Assembly (NCBI GenBank): GCA_000755425.1 | Contig: BBMT01000012.1 | Coordinates: 62,001-126,000 of the forward strand | Length of the DNA: 64,000 nt | Direction: 5' to 3' | DNA from: Vibrio maritimus | GTDB lineage: Bacteria > Pseudomonadota > Gammaproteobacteria > Enterobacterales > Vibrionaceae | Shown: one piece after another, positions 19,840-30,475 of the stretch | How the letters are laid out: each line of letters opens with the position of its first letter | Position numbering within the stretch: the stretch's first letter is position 1 | Program-made: the position numbers and the translations under genes | The notes under the pieces: generated by a model | Databases searched by the model: none | Seen by the model: only the letters and a program-made list of their open reading frames with translations | Told to the model about the DNA's origin: nothing

Positions 19840-20464
19840 AGCTTATCTCCGATGTTGGAAATTCGAGTGCGCGACTACTACTACCGACCTGTGCACGAGA
19901 GATCTCGAGAACGGCACCGTCGGTAGCGGCGCTGCTCGTGATGTTATACAAGGTGTAAGAAAGGGTCAGGGTATGGATTGAATCTGGAATGTCAGGCTCA
20001 ATGTAGAAGATCAGCGGCATTTCCGCCTTACCCTTACCTTCCAATGGTTGATGGTTAAAACAGAAACATTCAATTTTATTAAAATAGGTTGCCCCAGTGC
20101 CCGGAGAAACTGATGGCACCGCCTGGCCAATAAGTGATTGATTAGATTGATTGTGCGCAAAGTAAGCTGTCTGAATAACTTCACCCGGATGCACATCTAA
20201 GGACATTTTTTCTGGTTTAAATGCCCAGGGCATATCTGGATTGACATGCGCCATAAACTCAACTCGTATAGTGCGCGTGATGTCCGCTCGCATACCAATG
20301 GGTTGTACCGCTGATTCTGTATTAGTTTTGCCGTTAATGCCCAACGCTTCACACATAATGTCGTAAAGAGGCACCAAAGCGAAACCAAAGCCAAACATCG
20401 CCACAACGGCCACACCCAGCCACCCTACGAGTTTTCGGTTTGATTTTCTGGTTTCGCTATCCAT
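19832..20464 (-). CDS. ctaG: Cytochrome c oxidase assembly protein CtaG/Cox11 (CuB insertion)
   Basis: 210 residues with a short N-terminal anchor (about 12-33) and a periplasmic immunoglobulin-like domain. The copper ligand motif CFCF occurs in KIECFCFNHQPLEGKGKAEMPLIFYIEPDIP. It delivers copper to CuB of subunit I. The C-terminus runs into coxC with an 8-bp overlap. Intact. Confidence 0.92.
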   Translation of the reverse strand: MDSETRKSNRKLVGWLGVAVVAMFGFGFALVPLYDIMCEALGINGKTNTESAVQPIGMRADITRTIRVEFMAHVNPDMPWAFKPEKMSLDVHPGEVIQTAYFAHNQSNQSLIGQAVPSVSPGTGATYFNKIECFCFNHQPLEGKGKAEMPLIFYIEPDIPDSIHTLTLSYTLYNITSSAATDGAVLEISRAQVGSSSRALEFPTSEISYE

Positions 20465-20476
20465 AACAACCTACCT

Positions 20477-22122
20477 TTAGTCGATCTTAGGTGGTGTGGT
20501 GAAGGTATGGTGTGGAGCTGGGCTTGGTACTGTCCACTCTAAGCCTTCTGCGCGCTCCCAAGGTTTAGCCTCGGCTTTGTCGCCTCCTTTGATGCATTTA
20601 ATGACCAACCAAAGGAAAATGAGCTGGGATAATCCAAACGCAAAGCCACCGATAGAGACAATTTGGTTCACGTCGGCAAACTGAATCGCATAGTCCGGAA
20701 TACGGCGCGGCATCCCCGCGAGGCCCAAGAAATGCATTGGGAAGAACAGCACGTTCACCGAAATGACCGAACACCAGAAATGCCACAGACTCAGCTTGTG
20801 GTCATACATATTGCCGGTCCATTTCGGTAACCAGTAATAGGCCGCAGCCATAATCGAGAACACGGCGCCCGACACCAACACATAGTGGAAGTGTGCCACT
20901 ACAAAGTAGGTATCGTGATACTGGAAGTCCGCAGGCACAATCGCCAACATCAGCCCCGAGAATCCGCCTATCGTGAATAGCACAATAAAGGCGATGGCAA
21001 ACAACATCGGCGTTTCAAAGGTGAGCGCTCCGCGCCACATGGTCGCCACCCAGTTAAACACTTTCACGCCTGTCGGTACCGCTATCAGCATGGTGCAGTA
21101 CATAAAGAACAGCTCAGCAAACACCGGCATGCCTGTCGTAAACATGTGGTGTGCCCACACGAGGAACGACAACAACGCGATACTACACGTTGCGTAAACC
21201 ATGGAGTGGTAGCCAAACAACTTTTTGCCACTAAACGCTGGGACAATAGCGAGATAATACCGAAGGATGGCAGAATCATGATGTACACTTCCGGGTGCCC
21301 AAAGAACCAGAAAATATGCTGGAACATCACAGGATCACCACCACCCGCCGCGTCAAAGAAGCTGGTTCCAAAGTACTTGTCGGTCAATACCATGGTCACC
21401 GCGCCCGCCAACACTGGCATAACAGCAATAAGTAGGAAAGCTGTAATGAGCCAAGTCCAAACAAACAAAGGCATTTTCATTAATGTCATGCCAGGCGCGC
21501 GCATGTTGAAAATAGTTACGATGACATTGATTGCCCCCATAATGGAGCTGATACCCATGATATGTACCGAGAATACAAACAACGCAGTACTGTCTGGTGC
21601 GTAGGTCGTGGAAAGCGGCGCGTAAAATGTCCAACCGAAGTTAGGACCACCACCCGGCATAAATAGTGAAGCAATTAAGATCAAAAACGCGAACGGTAAG
21701 ATCCAAAAACTCAGGTTATTCATTCGTGGCAAAGCCATATCCGGCGCGCCAATCATCAAGGGTACCATCCAGTTTGCCAATCCCGTAAACGCTGGCATGA
21801 CCGCACCGAACACCATGATCAAACCATGAACTGTGGTCATTTGATTGAAAAAGTTCGGCTCAACCAACTGTAGACCGGGTTGGAACAGCTCGGCACGGAT
21901 GACCATGGCCATCGCCCCGCCCGTTAGGAACATGATAAAGCTAAACCACAGGTAAAGGGTGCCGATGTCTTTGTGACTGGTGGAGTATACCCAACGCTGC
22001 CAACCTGATGGCGCGTGATCATGATGATCGTCTTCGATGACTGCCGTGCTATTTGCTCGGCTCATGTCCGCATCAGTCACTGCCGATGCTTTCACTTTTT
22101 CCATTGGATCCGTTTTCATCAT
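20477..22122 (-). CDS. coxA: Cytochrome c oxidase subunit I (aa3/caa3 type), frameshifted here
   Basis: Catalytic heme a/a3-CuB subunit, about 12 helices. CuB/heme ligands are in TVHGLIMVFGAVMP, WFFGHPEVYIMILP and VAHFHYVLVSGAVF. The K-channel region includes GYHSMVYATCSIALLSF and VWAHHMFTTG. A missing G near 21252 (TCGCT for TCGGCT) breaks the frame. Repaired, it reads IISAIVPAFSGKKLFGYHSM. The start ATG overlaps the coxB stop. Repaired length is about 549 residues. Confidence 0.93.
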
Positions 22123-23287
22123 AACTCCTTGGAGCTTGGCTCCGCTTCCTGAGTTTTGTAGCTGTTGATATCCGATGCCTGAACCACATCGCCGGTATTA
22201 TTACCCCAAGCATTTCGTTGGTAAGTAATCACTGCCGCGATTTCTTTGTCGGTTAACTGATTGGCGAACGACTGCATGGCTGTCCCTGCCACACCATCAA
22301 CGATTTTGCTAATGTGAGTATCGATAGGCCCCGAGGTCGCCACTTCCGCTCCTGCAATGGCAGGAAAGGCACCGGGTAAGCCTTGACCGTTAGCTTGATG
22401 ACACACTGCGCATCGAGAGGCATAGACGCCTTCACCTGTGGTCAATAGCTCTTCAATCGATAGCGTCGCATCCAATGCTTTGGCCGCTTCTGCTTTAGCC
22501 AGCGCCATCTCTTCTTTCTTGCCTGTCAGCCAAACGTCGTAATCATCTTGAGCCATGGCTTGAACCACTATCGGCATAAAGCCATGTGCTTTACCACAAA
22601 GCTCCGCACATTGGCCACGATAGACACCAGGCTCATCAATTTTTGTCCATGCTTCGTTGATAAAACCCGGAATAGTATCTTTTTTCACCGCAAAAGCTGG
22701 TACCCACCACGAGTGGATTACGTCATCGGACGTCATGAGGAATCGGATCTTTTTATTGATTGGCACAACGAGCGGGTTATCGACTTCAAGCAGATAATGC
22801 GCGCCTTTTTCTTCAACACCATCAATTTGCTGTTGTGACGTCGACATTAGTGAAAAGAACTCCACATCTTCGCCAAAGTAGCGTAATGCCATTTCCACTG
22901 TGAGCCGGTAATTTTAATAGTGATTTCTGACTGGGAAGTATCTTCCATCGCAACCAAAGTCTTGGTTGCCGGAATCGCCATCAATATGAGGATAATGACG
23001 GGAATGACTGTCCAAACCACTTCCACTTTGGTGCTTTCGTGAAAGTTAGCGGCAACCGCGCCTTTGGACTTACGATGCTTGAAAATAGAATAAAACATCA
23101 CCCCAAACACAACCGCTGCGATGGCACAGCAGATGTAGAAAATGAGCATATGTAGGTCATACACTTGGTTACTGATATCAGTAACCCCGCGAGTCAAATT
23201 ATACTTGCTCGACTCCGCGAAGAGAGGTTGGCTGACGAGCGCAGTCGCCAAACCAGTTCCAGTGTGAACGGTCAGCAATCTCTTCAA
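22119..23287 (-). CDS. coxB: Cytochrome c oxidase subunit II fused to cytochrome c (caa3 type), frameshifted here
   Basis: Receives electrons at CuA. Signal peptide, two helices (about 45-95), then a cupredoxin domain with QWKWHY aromatic patch and CuA ligands in CAELCGKAHGFM. A C-terminal extension carries CAVCHQANGQGLPG (heme c CxxCH) with distal Met in GTAMQSF, making it caa3-type. A missing G near 22880 splits the WKWHYGYFGEDVEFF segment. TTG 23287 lies 7 nt after AAGGAG and gives a clean leader (MKRLLTVHTG). GTG 23311 is the alternative start. Confidence 0.9.
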
Positions 23288-23818
23288 AAGATTTCTCCTT
23301 TGCCTAGCCACGTCTATCCTGACGTGGTTCCCCTATGACTTGTACCAAGCACGTCCGAAAAGTGATCAAACTCTTCAGGATGGTACAGGTCCGTAATCAA
23401 AACCCAACAAGCTGTGATTCGACGACGATAAACGAAGACCAACTAGGTTTTTCGACTCTTACATGAGTCCAAAAAGTAAAGCCAAAACTACACAAGTAAA
23501 CGGTCAAAACTGCTCACTGACCACTTACTTATTGAGTCCGGTATCAGTTAAATACAACTAGAAACAATTTGTTATATTTTTGTTAACTAAATGCTAGTAA
23601 CGGATTTCAAGATCCGCAAGAAGAAAAATAATCAGCGAATTTTTGTGAGGGAAGTGGAGACGATGAGGATGAAATTTTTGACAAATTACGATTTTGGAAC
23701 CTAAGCGAAGGCAAGTCTAATTGAAGCTGTTAATAGGTGTTATCTTTTTCTGAAGAATCAATTGGTGGTACACCAACCACTCCACTAAAAAAGCGGAGTG
23801 ATTGATTACAATAAATTA
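23288..23818. other. Intergenic region upstream of the cox operon
   Basis: About 530 bp without a supportable gene, on either strand. It should hold the cox promoter, but no convincing -35/-10 pair was singled out. A short dyad CGGAT-TTCAAG-ATCCG lies near 23599-23614. A C/G-rich hairpin CACTCC...GGAGTG near 23779-23801 may end the next minus-strand gene's transcript. Confidence 0.5.
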
Positions 23819-24451
23819 CTAAAACTTGTAGCCAACAGTAATTGTTGTCGTGTTCTCATCCATCTTGTCAAATAGCTTGGATTGACCAGCACGACCATCA
23901 ACATACAGACCAATAGGTGTATTAACACGCACACCCACTGCCGATGTTAAACCTGTTTTCGAAAGGCGCTCGCCATCAGTATGCAGAAAATTACTGCCGG
24001 ATAAACCACCGTGCACATAATCGCTCATGCTTTGATAAGCAACGCCCAAAGCTGCGTAAGGCTTGATATCAAAGCCTTCAACAGCAAATGCATAGCCTAC
24101 CTCTGCTTCTACCATGAATTTATGGCTAGTGAAGTCATTGTTGAATTGATAGCCTTGCCCACCACCAGAAATGCCATAGTGGTTACCATTACCAGTGATG
24201 TTTGTATACGAGGCATTTAGCGCAAAAATACGGTTGAAGTCGTAACCAAGTTCGACTTTTAGGTTATCGCCTAGATCCGTTTTAAATGTATCTGCCTTTG
24301 GAGTCGCACCATCCGTTGTTACCACATGAGTGGATACTTCATAGCCACTCGTAGAGCCCGCACCAAGACGGAAACCCGCATAATCATCAGCAGCAGCAAA
24401 AGACAAAGGTGCCACAAGAAGAGCGGCAAACATAGATAGTTTTAGTTTCAT
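23819..24451 (-). CDS. Outer-membrane beta-barrel protein (OmpA-like barrel, no C-terminal domain)
   Basis: 210 residues from ATG 24451. Signal peptide MKLKLSMFAALLVAPLSFAAA. Alternating hydrophobic/polar strands follow (YAGFRLGAGS, VELGYDFNRIFALNASYTNI, KFMVEAEVGYAFAVEGFDIKPYAALGVAYQ). The last strand ITVGYKF ends in Phe, as BAM substrates do. An eight-strand OMP_b-brl (porin-family) barrel is inferred. Ligand or role unknown. No linked genes. Confidence 0.75.
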   Translation of the reverse strand: MKLKLSMFAALLVAPLSFAAADDYAGFRLGAGSTSGYEVSTHVVTTDGATPKADTFKTDLGDNLKVELGYDFNRIFALNASYTNITGNGNHYGISGGGQGYQFNNDFTSHKFMVEAEVGYAFAVEGFDIKPYAALGVAYQSMSDYVHGGLSGSNFLHTDGERLSKTGLTSAVGVRVNTPIGLYVDGRAGQSKLFDKMDENTTTITVGYKF

Positions 24452-24656
24452 GAAAGGTCTCTCAAAGGTTGATAGTGGAATGTGCTCTTCTGGCACTCAA
24501 CTCCTTTGAGACGCTTAGACAATATCCTGTTCAAACACAGAGAAAAGCTGCGCAACTTTAATGCATTTTAGAATCTTGTCAAAATAGTTATAACAAGGTT
24601 ACTGATAGGTGAATCACTAAAGTATCGCAGATTAAAATACATACACGGAATATACC

Positions 24657-25270
24657 CTAAACCGCCATCCACTCCACTTCAATGATGGCTTTACCTTGGT
24701 GCTTGATTCGACCAAGGAATCGATCGCCTGCAACAATTTCGCCGACGCCTTGGGGTGTGCCTGTCATGACGATGTCGCCATCTTCAAGGTGGGTATAGGT
24801 GTTAAGCTCACTCAGAATAACGTCAGGTTTGTAAAGCATTTGCGTCGTTGAACCAAGCTGCATTCGCATGCTGTTGATAAACAGCTCAACTTCAAGCTCA
24901 TCGATAATCATATCGTCTAGCGGTACAAAACGGCTGAACTTTGCAGAATGATTAAACGCTTTGGCGCGCTCCCAAGGTAAACCTTTTGATTTTAGAGTCG
25001 ACTGTAACTACGTTTGGTAAGGTCTAGCCCAAAGCCGACGGCAAAGAGTTGTTTATCGCGAACAAGAAAACAGATCTCCGCTTCATAGTGCAGCGGCTCA
25101 TCAAGGTAGGAATACAGTTCGGTTGCGATGCTTGAGTTAGGTTTATTGAACACCACCATATTCTCCGGAACTTCATTTCCTAGCTCACGAATGTGCTCAA
25201 CATAGTTTCGGCCAACGCATAGAATTTTCGATGGATAAAACGTTTCATCACCAACTACAACCGATTTCAT
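24657..25270 (-). CDS. Fumarylacetoacetate hydrolase (FAH) family protein, frameshifted here
   Basis: About 205 residues once repaired. ILCVGRNYVEHIRELGNE, the metal-binding LHYEAEICFLVRDK (Glu ligands) and MTGTPQGVGEIVAGD match the YcgM-like FAH branch, which cleaves or decarboxylates acylpyruvate-type keto acids. The frame breaks near 25000. One added base restores DLTKR-x-LQSTLKSKGLPWERAKAFN. ATG 25270 is chosen because the residues above it do not align with the family. The actual substrate is unknown. It is divergent from hutC. Confidence 0.78.
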
Positions 25271-25473
25271 TATTCTTCCTTGCCCCATTCCTTTGTAAAC
25301 GAACTCGCCATTTTACCCGAAGTTAAGTGACAGACTGATGATTATGCAGAGAAAATATCAAACTTGAGGTCAAGATCTGCTTTTGCTCTGAGTGGAACCA
25401 AACAAGTTCTATCCCGCAAAAATAGTGATAAATGATGTGATGCCTTGCATTTTCATGGAAATTCAATGACCAT

Positions 25474-25485
25474 TTGTATATTCAA
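25474..25485. promoter_or_regulatory. HutC-type operator upstream of hutC
   Basis: TTGTATATTCAA, one step from the perfect TTGTATATACAA before hutI, placed 20 bp upstream of the hutC ATG. It implies autoregulation. Confidence 0.6.
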
Positions 25486-25505
25486 ATAAATGGATTTAAT
25501 GATTG

Positions 25506-26216
25506 ATGCCCCAAGAGCCGCTATACATTCAGATCAAACAGTATATTGAAGACCGAATAGACAAAGGAGTTTGGCCAGTCGGTGAGCGAATCTCCACCGA
25601 AATGGAGCTAACTGAGCAGTTTGCTGTGAGCCGCATGACCGTCAACAAAGCTATTCGCGATCTCGTCGGTGAAGGGAAACTTGAACGTCGCCCGCGACTG
25701 GGTACGTTTGTAACCAGCCCTGCAGAAAAAGCACAGTCGCCTCTTCTTGATACTCGCAACATCGCCAAAGAAGTTGCAGCTCGCGGTAAACAGTATTCCA
25801 GCGAAGTAGTGCGACATGAAGCAACCAAAGCGGATCAGCTTATTGCGACTAAGCTTGGGGTGATGCTTGGCAGTGCCGTCTACTACAGCGAGATTCTTCA
25901 TAAGGAAAACGACAAGCCAATCCAACTAGAATGTCGCTGGGTGAATGCTAAATACGCACCGAAGTACCACCAACAAGATTTTACTCAAATCACACCCAAC
26001 GAATATCTAACGGCTAACTGCCCAATGACGGCGGTTGAGCATACCGTTGAGGCCATTACGTGCGGTGAGCAAATCGCCCGCTTACTTGAGATGGCTGCTA
26101 CCGAGCCTTGCCTATTGCTGCACCGTCGAACCTGGAGTGAAGACAAACTCATCAGTACCGCGCTGCTGTATCATCCGGGTAGTCGATATCAGCTCAGTTC
26201 AAAAGTAGAATTGTAG
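25506..26216 (+). CDS. hutC: Histidine utilisation repressor HutC (GntR family)
   Basis: 236 residues. Residues 1-70 form a GntR winged helix (PLYIQIKQYIEDRIDKGVWPVGERISTEMELTEQFAVSRMTVNKAIRDLVGEGKLERRPRLGTFV). Residues 85-235 form a UTRA ligand domain (YYSEILHKENDKPIQLECRWVN, CLLLHRRTWS) that in this family senses urocanate. Position directly upstream of hutIGUH and flanking TTGTATATACAA-type sites support HutC. Intact. ATG 25506 chosen; the in-frame TTG three bases earlier is less likely. Confidence 0.92.
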   Translation: MPQEPLYIQIKQYIEDRIDKGVWPVGERISTEMELTEQFAVSRMTVNKAIRDLVGEGKLERRPRLGTFVTSPAEKAQSPLLDTRNIAKEVAARGKQYSSEVVRHEATKADQLIATKLGVMLGSAVYYSEILHKENDKPIQLECRWVNAKYAPKYHQQDFTQITPNEYLTANCPMTAVEHTVEAITCGEQIARLLEMAATEPCLLLHRRTWSEDKLISTALLYHPGSRYQLSSKVEL

Positions 26217-26367
26217 CCATCCGGCATTTATCTGTTAAAACGAAGACACTGATAGGCGGTCCGACTTGGTTCGCCCTTTCCTACTCTCGCCATCGCACTT
26301 TCCTTTTGAAGTAACACAGCTCCACAGGTCTATCCTGATCACATTTCAACCACTCGCACTTGATCAA

Positions 26368-26381
26368 TTGTATATATTCAA
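26368..26381. promoter_or_regulatory. Imperfect HutC-type site upstream of hutI
   Basis: TTGTATATATTCAA, a two-base-expanded relative of the perfect operator nine bases downstream. Tandem sites may allow cooperative repression. Confidence 0.45.
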
Positions 26382-26389
26382 CTATTTAT

Positions 26390-26401
26390 TTGTATATACA
26401 A
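26390..26401. promoter_or_regulatory. HutC operator upstream of hutI
   Basis: Perfect palindrome TTGTATATACAA, 17 bp before the hutI ATG, matching the known HutC recognition sequence. It would cover the promoter or early transcribed region of hutIGUH. Confidence 0.72.
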
Positions 26402-26417
26402 TAAACAGAGCGATGTT

Positions 26418-27647
26418 ATGAATCTGATCCTTACTAACGCCCGCCTCGTGACAATGGAGCCGGGTGCAATTGGTTATCTGCTCTAAGCCTTGCACTGTGG
26501 TCATTCGAGGTGGCTACGTTAAGGCGATCCTTAGTGACACGAACTCATTGGATAGTCTACACCGCGACATTACCGACGATATGCCCACGTTGGATTGCAA
26601 AGGTAAAATCGTCACTCCAGGTTTGATTGACCCCCACACTCATTTGATCTTCGCTGGTAGCCGAGCTGAAGAGTTTGAAAACCGTTTAAATGGTATGTCT
26701 TATGAGGCGATTGCTCAGAGCGGTGGTGGTATTAACAGCACGGTTCGAGCAACACGGGAAGCGACGATAGAAGAACTTGTCGAAATGGCTCTTCCAAGGC
26801 TCGATAATCTTATCCGCAGTGGCTGCACGACTATCGAAGTTAAGTCTGGATACGGGTTGACGCTCGATGATGAAGTGAAGATGCTGCTTGCAGCAAAAGC
26901 GCTCGAGAATCATCGCCGAGTCAATATCACCACAACCCTTCTTGCCGCGCACACAGTGCCGTCGGAGTATCACGATCGCCCCGATGACTATATAGATTAC
27001 GTCACAGAGACCATCATCCTCATGTCGCAAAGCATCAACTCGCTGATTCTGTTGATGTCTTTTGTGAATCCGTCGGTTTCAATCTACAGCAAACGAAACG
27101 TGTTTTTCAGGCTGCGAAACAAAACGGTCTCGCGATTAAAGGACATACAGAGCAACTCAGCAACCTAGGTGGCAGTGCACTAGCGGCTGAGTTTAATGCA
27201 CTATCCGTCGATCATATCGAATACTTGGATGACGCCGGCGTCGATGCCTTAGCCAACAGTGGAACAATCGCCACCTTATTGCCGGGCGCGTTCTATTTCT
27301 TGCGAGAAACACAACAGCCACCCATCAACAGCCTACGAGCGGCACAGGTACCTATGGCCATCGGTAGCGATCTAAACCCGGGCACCTCACCCTTTGCCAA
27401 TCTGCAACTGATGATGAACATGGCTTGTACTTTGTTCCGCTTAACACCAGAGGAAAGTCTACGAGGCGTAACGTGCCATGCAGCACAGGCCATTGGTCAA
27501 GGACGTAACATAGGCCAGATCAAGCCAGGTTTTCGCGCTGACCTCGCTATCTGGTACATCGAACACCCTAGCGAGCTTAGCTATCAATTCGGTATGGGTG
27601 GGCTGAGCAAGCGAATCGTTGCAGGGAGCGTCGAAGATGTCCTCTAA
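26418..27647 (+). CDS. hutI: Imidazolonepropionase HutI (two frameshifts here)
   Basis: Metal-dependent amidohydrolase converting imidazolone propionate to N-formimino-glutamate, step three of histidine breakdown. Starts MNLILTNARLVTMEPG. The metal site is DPHTHLIFAGSRAEEF. Later motifs are KSGYGL, LLAAHTVP, KGHTEQLSN, VDHIEY and AIGSDLNPGT. A CT-repeat contraction or one-base insertion near 26485 and a missing C near 27021 break the frame. Repaired, the latter gives TIIPHVAKHQLADSVDVFCES. About 410 residues. The end overlaps hutG by 11 bp. Confidence 0.93.
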
Positions 27648-28644
27648 CAACCAATTTCCCTTCAATTGGATAGGCCGTGACGACCAAGAAGACGGAAATA
27701 AACGCTATCGTGTGCATCATAAAGTCGTTCACCGTTCTCAAGGCGACACCCCTCAGATTCAGCTAATGGGTTTTTGCACAGATGAAGGGGTGAAACGAAA
27801 CAAAGGACGAGTTGGCGCTCAGCAAGGACCAAATGCTATCCGAGCAGCTCTTGCTAATTTAGCTTGGCATCAAGATAACACGCTCCTCGACATTGGTAAT
27901 GTTATTGCCGATTCCGATGACTTAGAACGTCATCAGCAACAGGCCGCAGAAACCATCACTAAAAACCTATTCAATGGGCCAATTGTGGTGCTGGGTGGTG
28001 GTCATGAGATTGCTTGGCCTTCTTTCAAGGGATTATCCGACTTTCTCTCGCAATCCAGTGACAAACCAAATATCGGCATTATCAACTTCGATGCTCACTT
28101 CGATCTTAGAGAATATCAATCGAACGACAATACACCAGCGGACGTTGACCTCAAACCCAGCTCCGGGACGCCATTTGCTCAAATCGCGGATCATTGCCAT
28201 CTTACTGGGCAGAACTTTCATTATTTCTGCTTGGGCGTGAGCGAGACAGGCAACACTCAGGCGCTGTTTGAAAAAGCCGATAACTTACAGGTTCAATACA
28301 TCAAAGATACCGAGCTGTTCGATAGACCTATGCACGAGCATATCGCGCAGTTACAGAACTTCATCAATGACGTCGACATCTTGTATTTCACTATCGACCT
28401 CGATGTTTTCAACGCCAGCTTAGCTCCAGGGGTGAGCGCACCCGCCGCATTTGGCATGAACCTAGAACAGTTCATTCCCATGCTCAACACCATCGTTGCC
28501 AGTGATAAGTTAATGCTTGCTGACATCGCAGAATATAACCCGAGTTACGACATAGACAACCGCACCGCTAAACTGGCAGCAAGAGTGTGTTGGCAGATAT
28601 TGGTTGCCATGTCCAAGCAGCTACTAAAAACCGATAACGAATAA
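27637..28644 (+). CDS. hutG: Formimidoylglutamase HutG
   Basis: Arginase/ureohydrolase-fold enzyme hydrolysing N-formimino-L-glutamate to glutamate and formamide. Manganese ligands appear in GGGHEIAWPSF, NFDAHFDLR and FTIDLDVFNASLAPGVSAPA. 335 residues from ATG 27637 (MSSNNQFPFNW), inside the end of hutI, implying translational coupling. Intact. Confidence 0.93.
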   Translation: MSSNNQFPFNWIGRDDQEDGNKRYRVHHKVVHRSQGDTPQIQLMGFCTDEGVKRNKGRVGAQQGPNAIRAALANLAWHQDNTLLDIGNVIADSDDLERHQQQAAETITKNLFNGPIVVLGGGHEIAWPSFKGLSDFLSQSSDKPNIGIINFDAHFDLREYQSNDNTPADVDLKPSSGTPFAQIADHCHLTGQNFHYFCLGVSETGNTQALFEKADNLQVQYIKDTELFDRPMHEHIAQLQNFINDVDILYFTIDLDVFNASLAPGVSAPAAFGMNLEQFIPMLNTIVASDKLMLADIAEYNPSYDIDNRTAKLAARVCWQILVAMSKQLLKTDNE

Positions 28645-28744
28645 CGTAAACACCCTCTGCCAGTAACCATGACCACTAACCATGACAAAGGCGCTATAAA
28701 AAAATAAAAGCACCGAGCAAGGCAGAGTTCAAAAGGAAATGACA

Positions 28745-30465
28745 ATGACTGATAAACAACCTCTACGTCCAACTAACTCACGACTCGACACCACTCGCTC
28801 CATCAAAGCGCCACGTGGTACCGAGCTCAATGCGAAATCTTGGCTCACTGAAGCACCGCTTCGCATGCTGATGAATAACTTGGATGATGAAGTGGCTGAG
28901 CATCCGCAATCACTCGTGGTTTATGGTGGGATCGGGCGAGCAGCTCGTGATTGGGCTTGCTACGACAAGATTGTCGAAGTGCTAAAACGTCTTGAAGACG
29001 ACCAAACCTTGTTGGTGCAGTCTGGCAAACCCGTTGGCGTATTCCCTACTCACAAAGATGCGCCACGAGTGTTGATCGCCAACTCCAACCTTGTCCCTCA
29101 TTGGGCAAACTGGGAGCACTTTAACGAGCTCGATAAACAGGGGCTGATGATGTACGGCCAAATGACCGCTGGCTCATGGATCTACATTGGCTCTCAAGCA
29201 TAGTACAAGGCACTTACGAGACCTTCGTCGCCATCGCTAAACAGCACTTTAACGGTGATCCTGCAAATAAATGGATCCTAACAGGCGGTCTAGGCGGGAT
29301 GGGGGGCGCGCAGCCTCTTGCGGCGACCATGGCCGGTTTTTCAATGTTAGCGGTTGAATGTGATGAATCGCGTATCGACTACCGACTCAACACCCGCTAT
29401 GTCGACACTAAAGCACACTCTCTTGATGAGGCGCTGTCCATCATCAAAAATAGCGATAAACCTATCTCAGTTGGCCTTCTAGGTAATGCCGCCGATGTTT
29501 ATGCTGAGCTTGTTGAAAGAGGCTTCACACCTGACGTCGTTACCGATCAAACTTCCGCTCACGATCCCCTTAATGGTTACCTGCCTCAAGGCTGGACGAT
29601 GGATTTTGCTAAGCAGCAGCGCGATAGTGACCCTGAAGCCGTCGTCAAAGCAGCAAAAGCTTCTATGGCAGTGCAAGTTCAAGCCATCTTAGATATGCAG
29701 GAAAAAGGCGCGGTCGCCACTGACTATGGCAACAACATTCGCCAAATGGCCCTTGAAGAAGGCGTTGAAAACGCGTTTGATTTCCCAGGTTTTGTTCCAG
29801 CTTATATTCGACCTTTGTTCTGCGAGGGCGTGGGGCCGTTCCGCTGGGCAGCGCTATCCGGCGATCCTGAGGACATCTACAAAACCGACCAAAAAGTGAA
29901 AGAGCTAATACCGGACAACCCTCATCTGCATAACTGGCTTGATATGGCACGCGAGCGCATTCAGTTCCAAGGACTGCCAGCGCGTATTTGCTGGGTTGGT
30001 CTGAAAGATCGTGAACGTTTAGGCCAAGCTTTCAATGAAATGGTCAAAAATGGTGAGCTCAAAGCGCCTATCGTGATTGGACGTGACCACCTAGATTCAG
30101 GCTCTGTCGCGAGCCCGAACCGCGAAACCGAAGGCATGATGGACGGCTCTGATGCGGTATCCGATTGGCCACTTCTCAATGCATTACTGAACACATCTGG
30201 CGGTGCGACTTGGGTTTCGCTACACCATGGTGGTGGCGTGGGTATGGGATTCTCCCAACATAGCGGTATGGTGATTTGTTGTGATGGTACTGATGATGCT
30301 GCGCGCCGCATAGGTCGCGTTCTTCACAATGATCCTGCGACGGGTGTTATGCGTCATGCCGATGCCGGCTATGACATTGCCAAGCAATGCGCTCGCGAAC
30401 AAGGCCTTGACCTGCCGATGATGGATAGCAATGAATCTAACCACCAAGACAGCAGCCATGGATAA
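28745..30465 (+). CDS. hutU: Urocanate hydratase HutU (frameshifted here)
   Basis: NAD+-dependent enzyme adding water to urocanate. Family blocks include LVVYGGIGRAARDW, MMYGQMTAGSWIYIGSQ, TGGLGGMGGAQPLAATMAG, DQTSAHDP, ICWVGLKDRERLG and SLHHGGGVGMGFSQHSGMV, near the catalytic Cys/Asp region. A missing G near 29199 (CAAGC for CAAGGC) splits GSQGIVQGTYETF. ATG 28745 is 8 nt from AAAGGA and preferred over 28739. Repaired length about 573 residues. Confidence 0.93.
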
Positions 30466-30475
30466 GGAACAGAAC

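Noticed and set aside
15070..23287. Interpretation of the oxidase cluster as decayed because five of its genes are interrupted
   Set aside because: Each break is a single-base indel, often in a GG/CC context, that restores the exact family sequence. The same error type occurs window-wide, so decay is not supported.
23288..23818. Possible gene in the 530-bp gap upstream of coxB
   Set aside because: No frame above about 40 codons with a start, ribosome site or coding-like composition on either strand.
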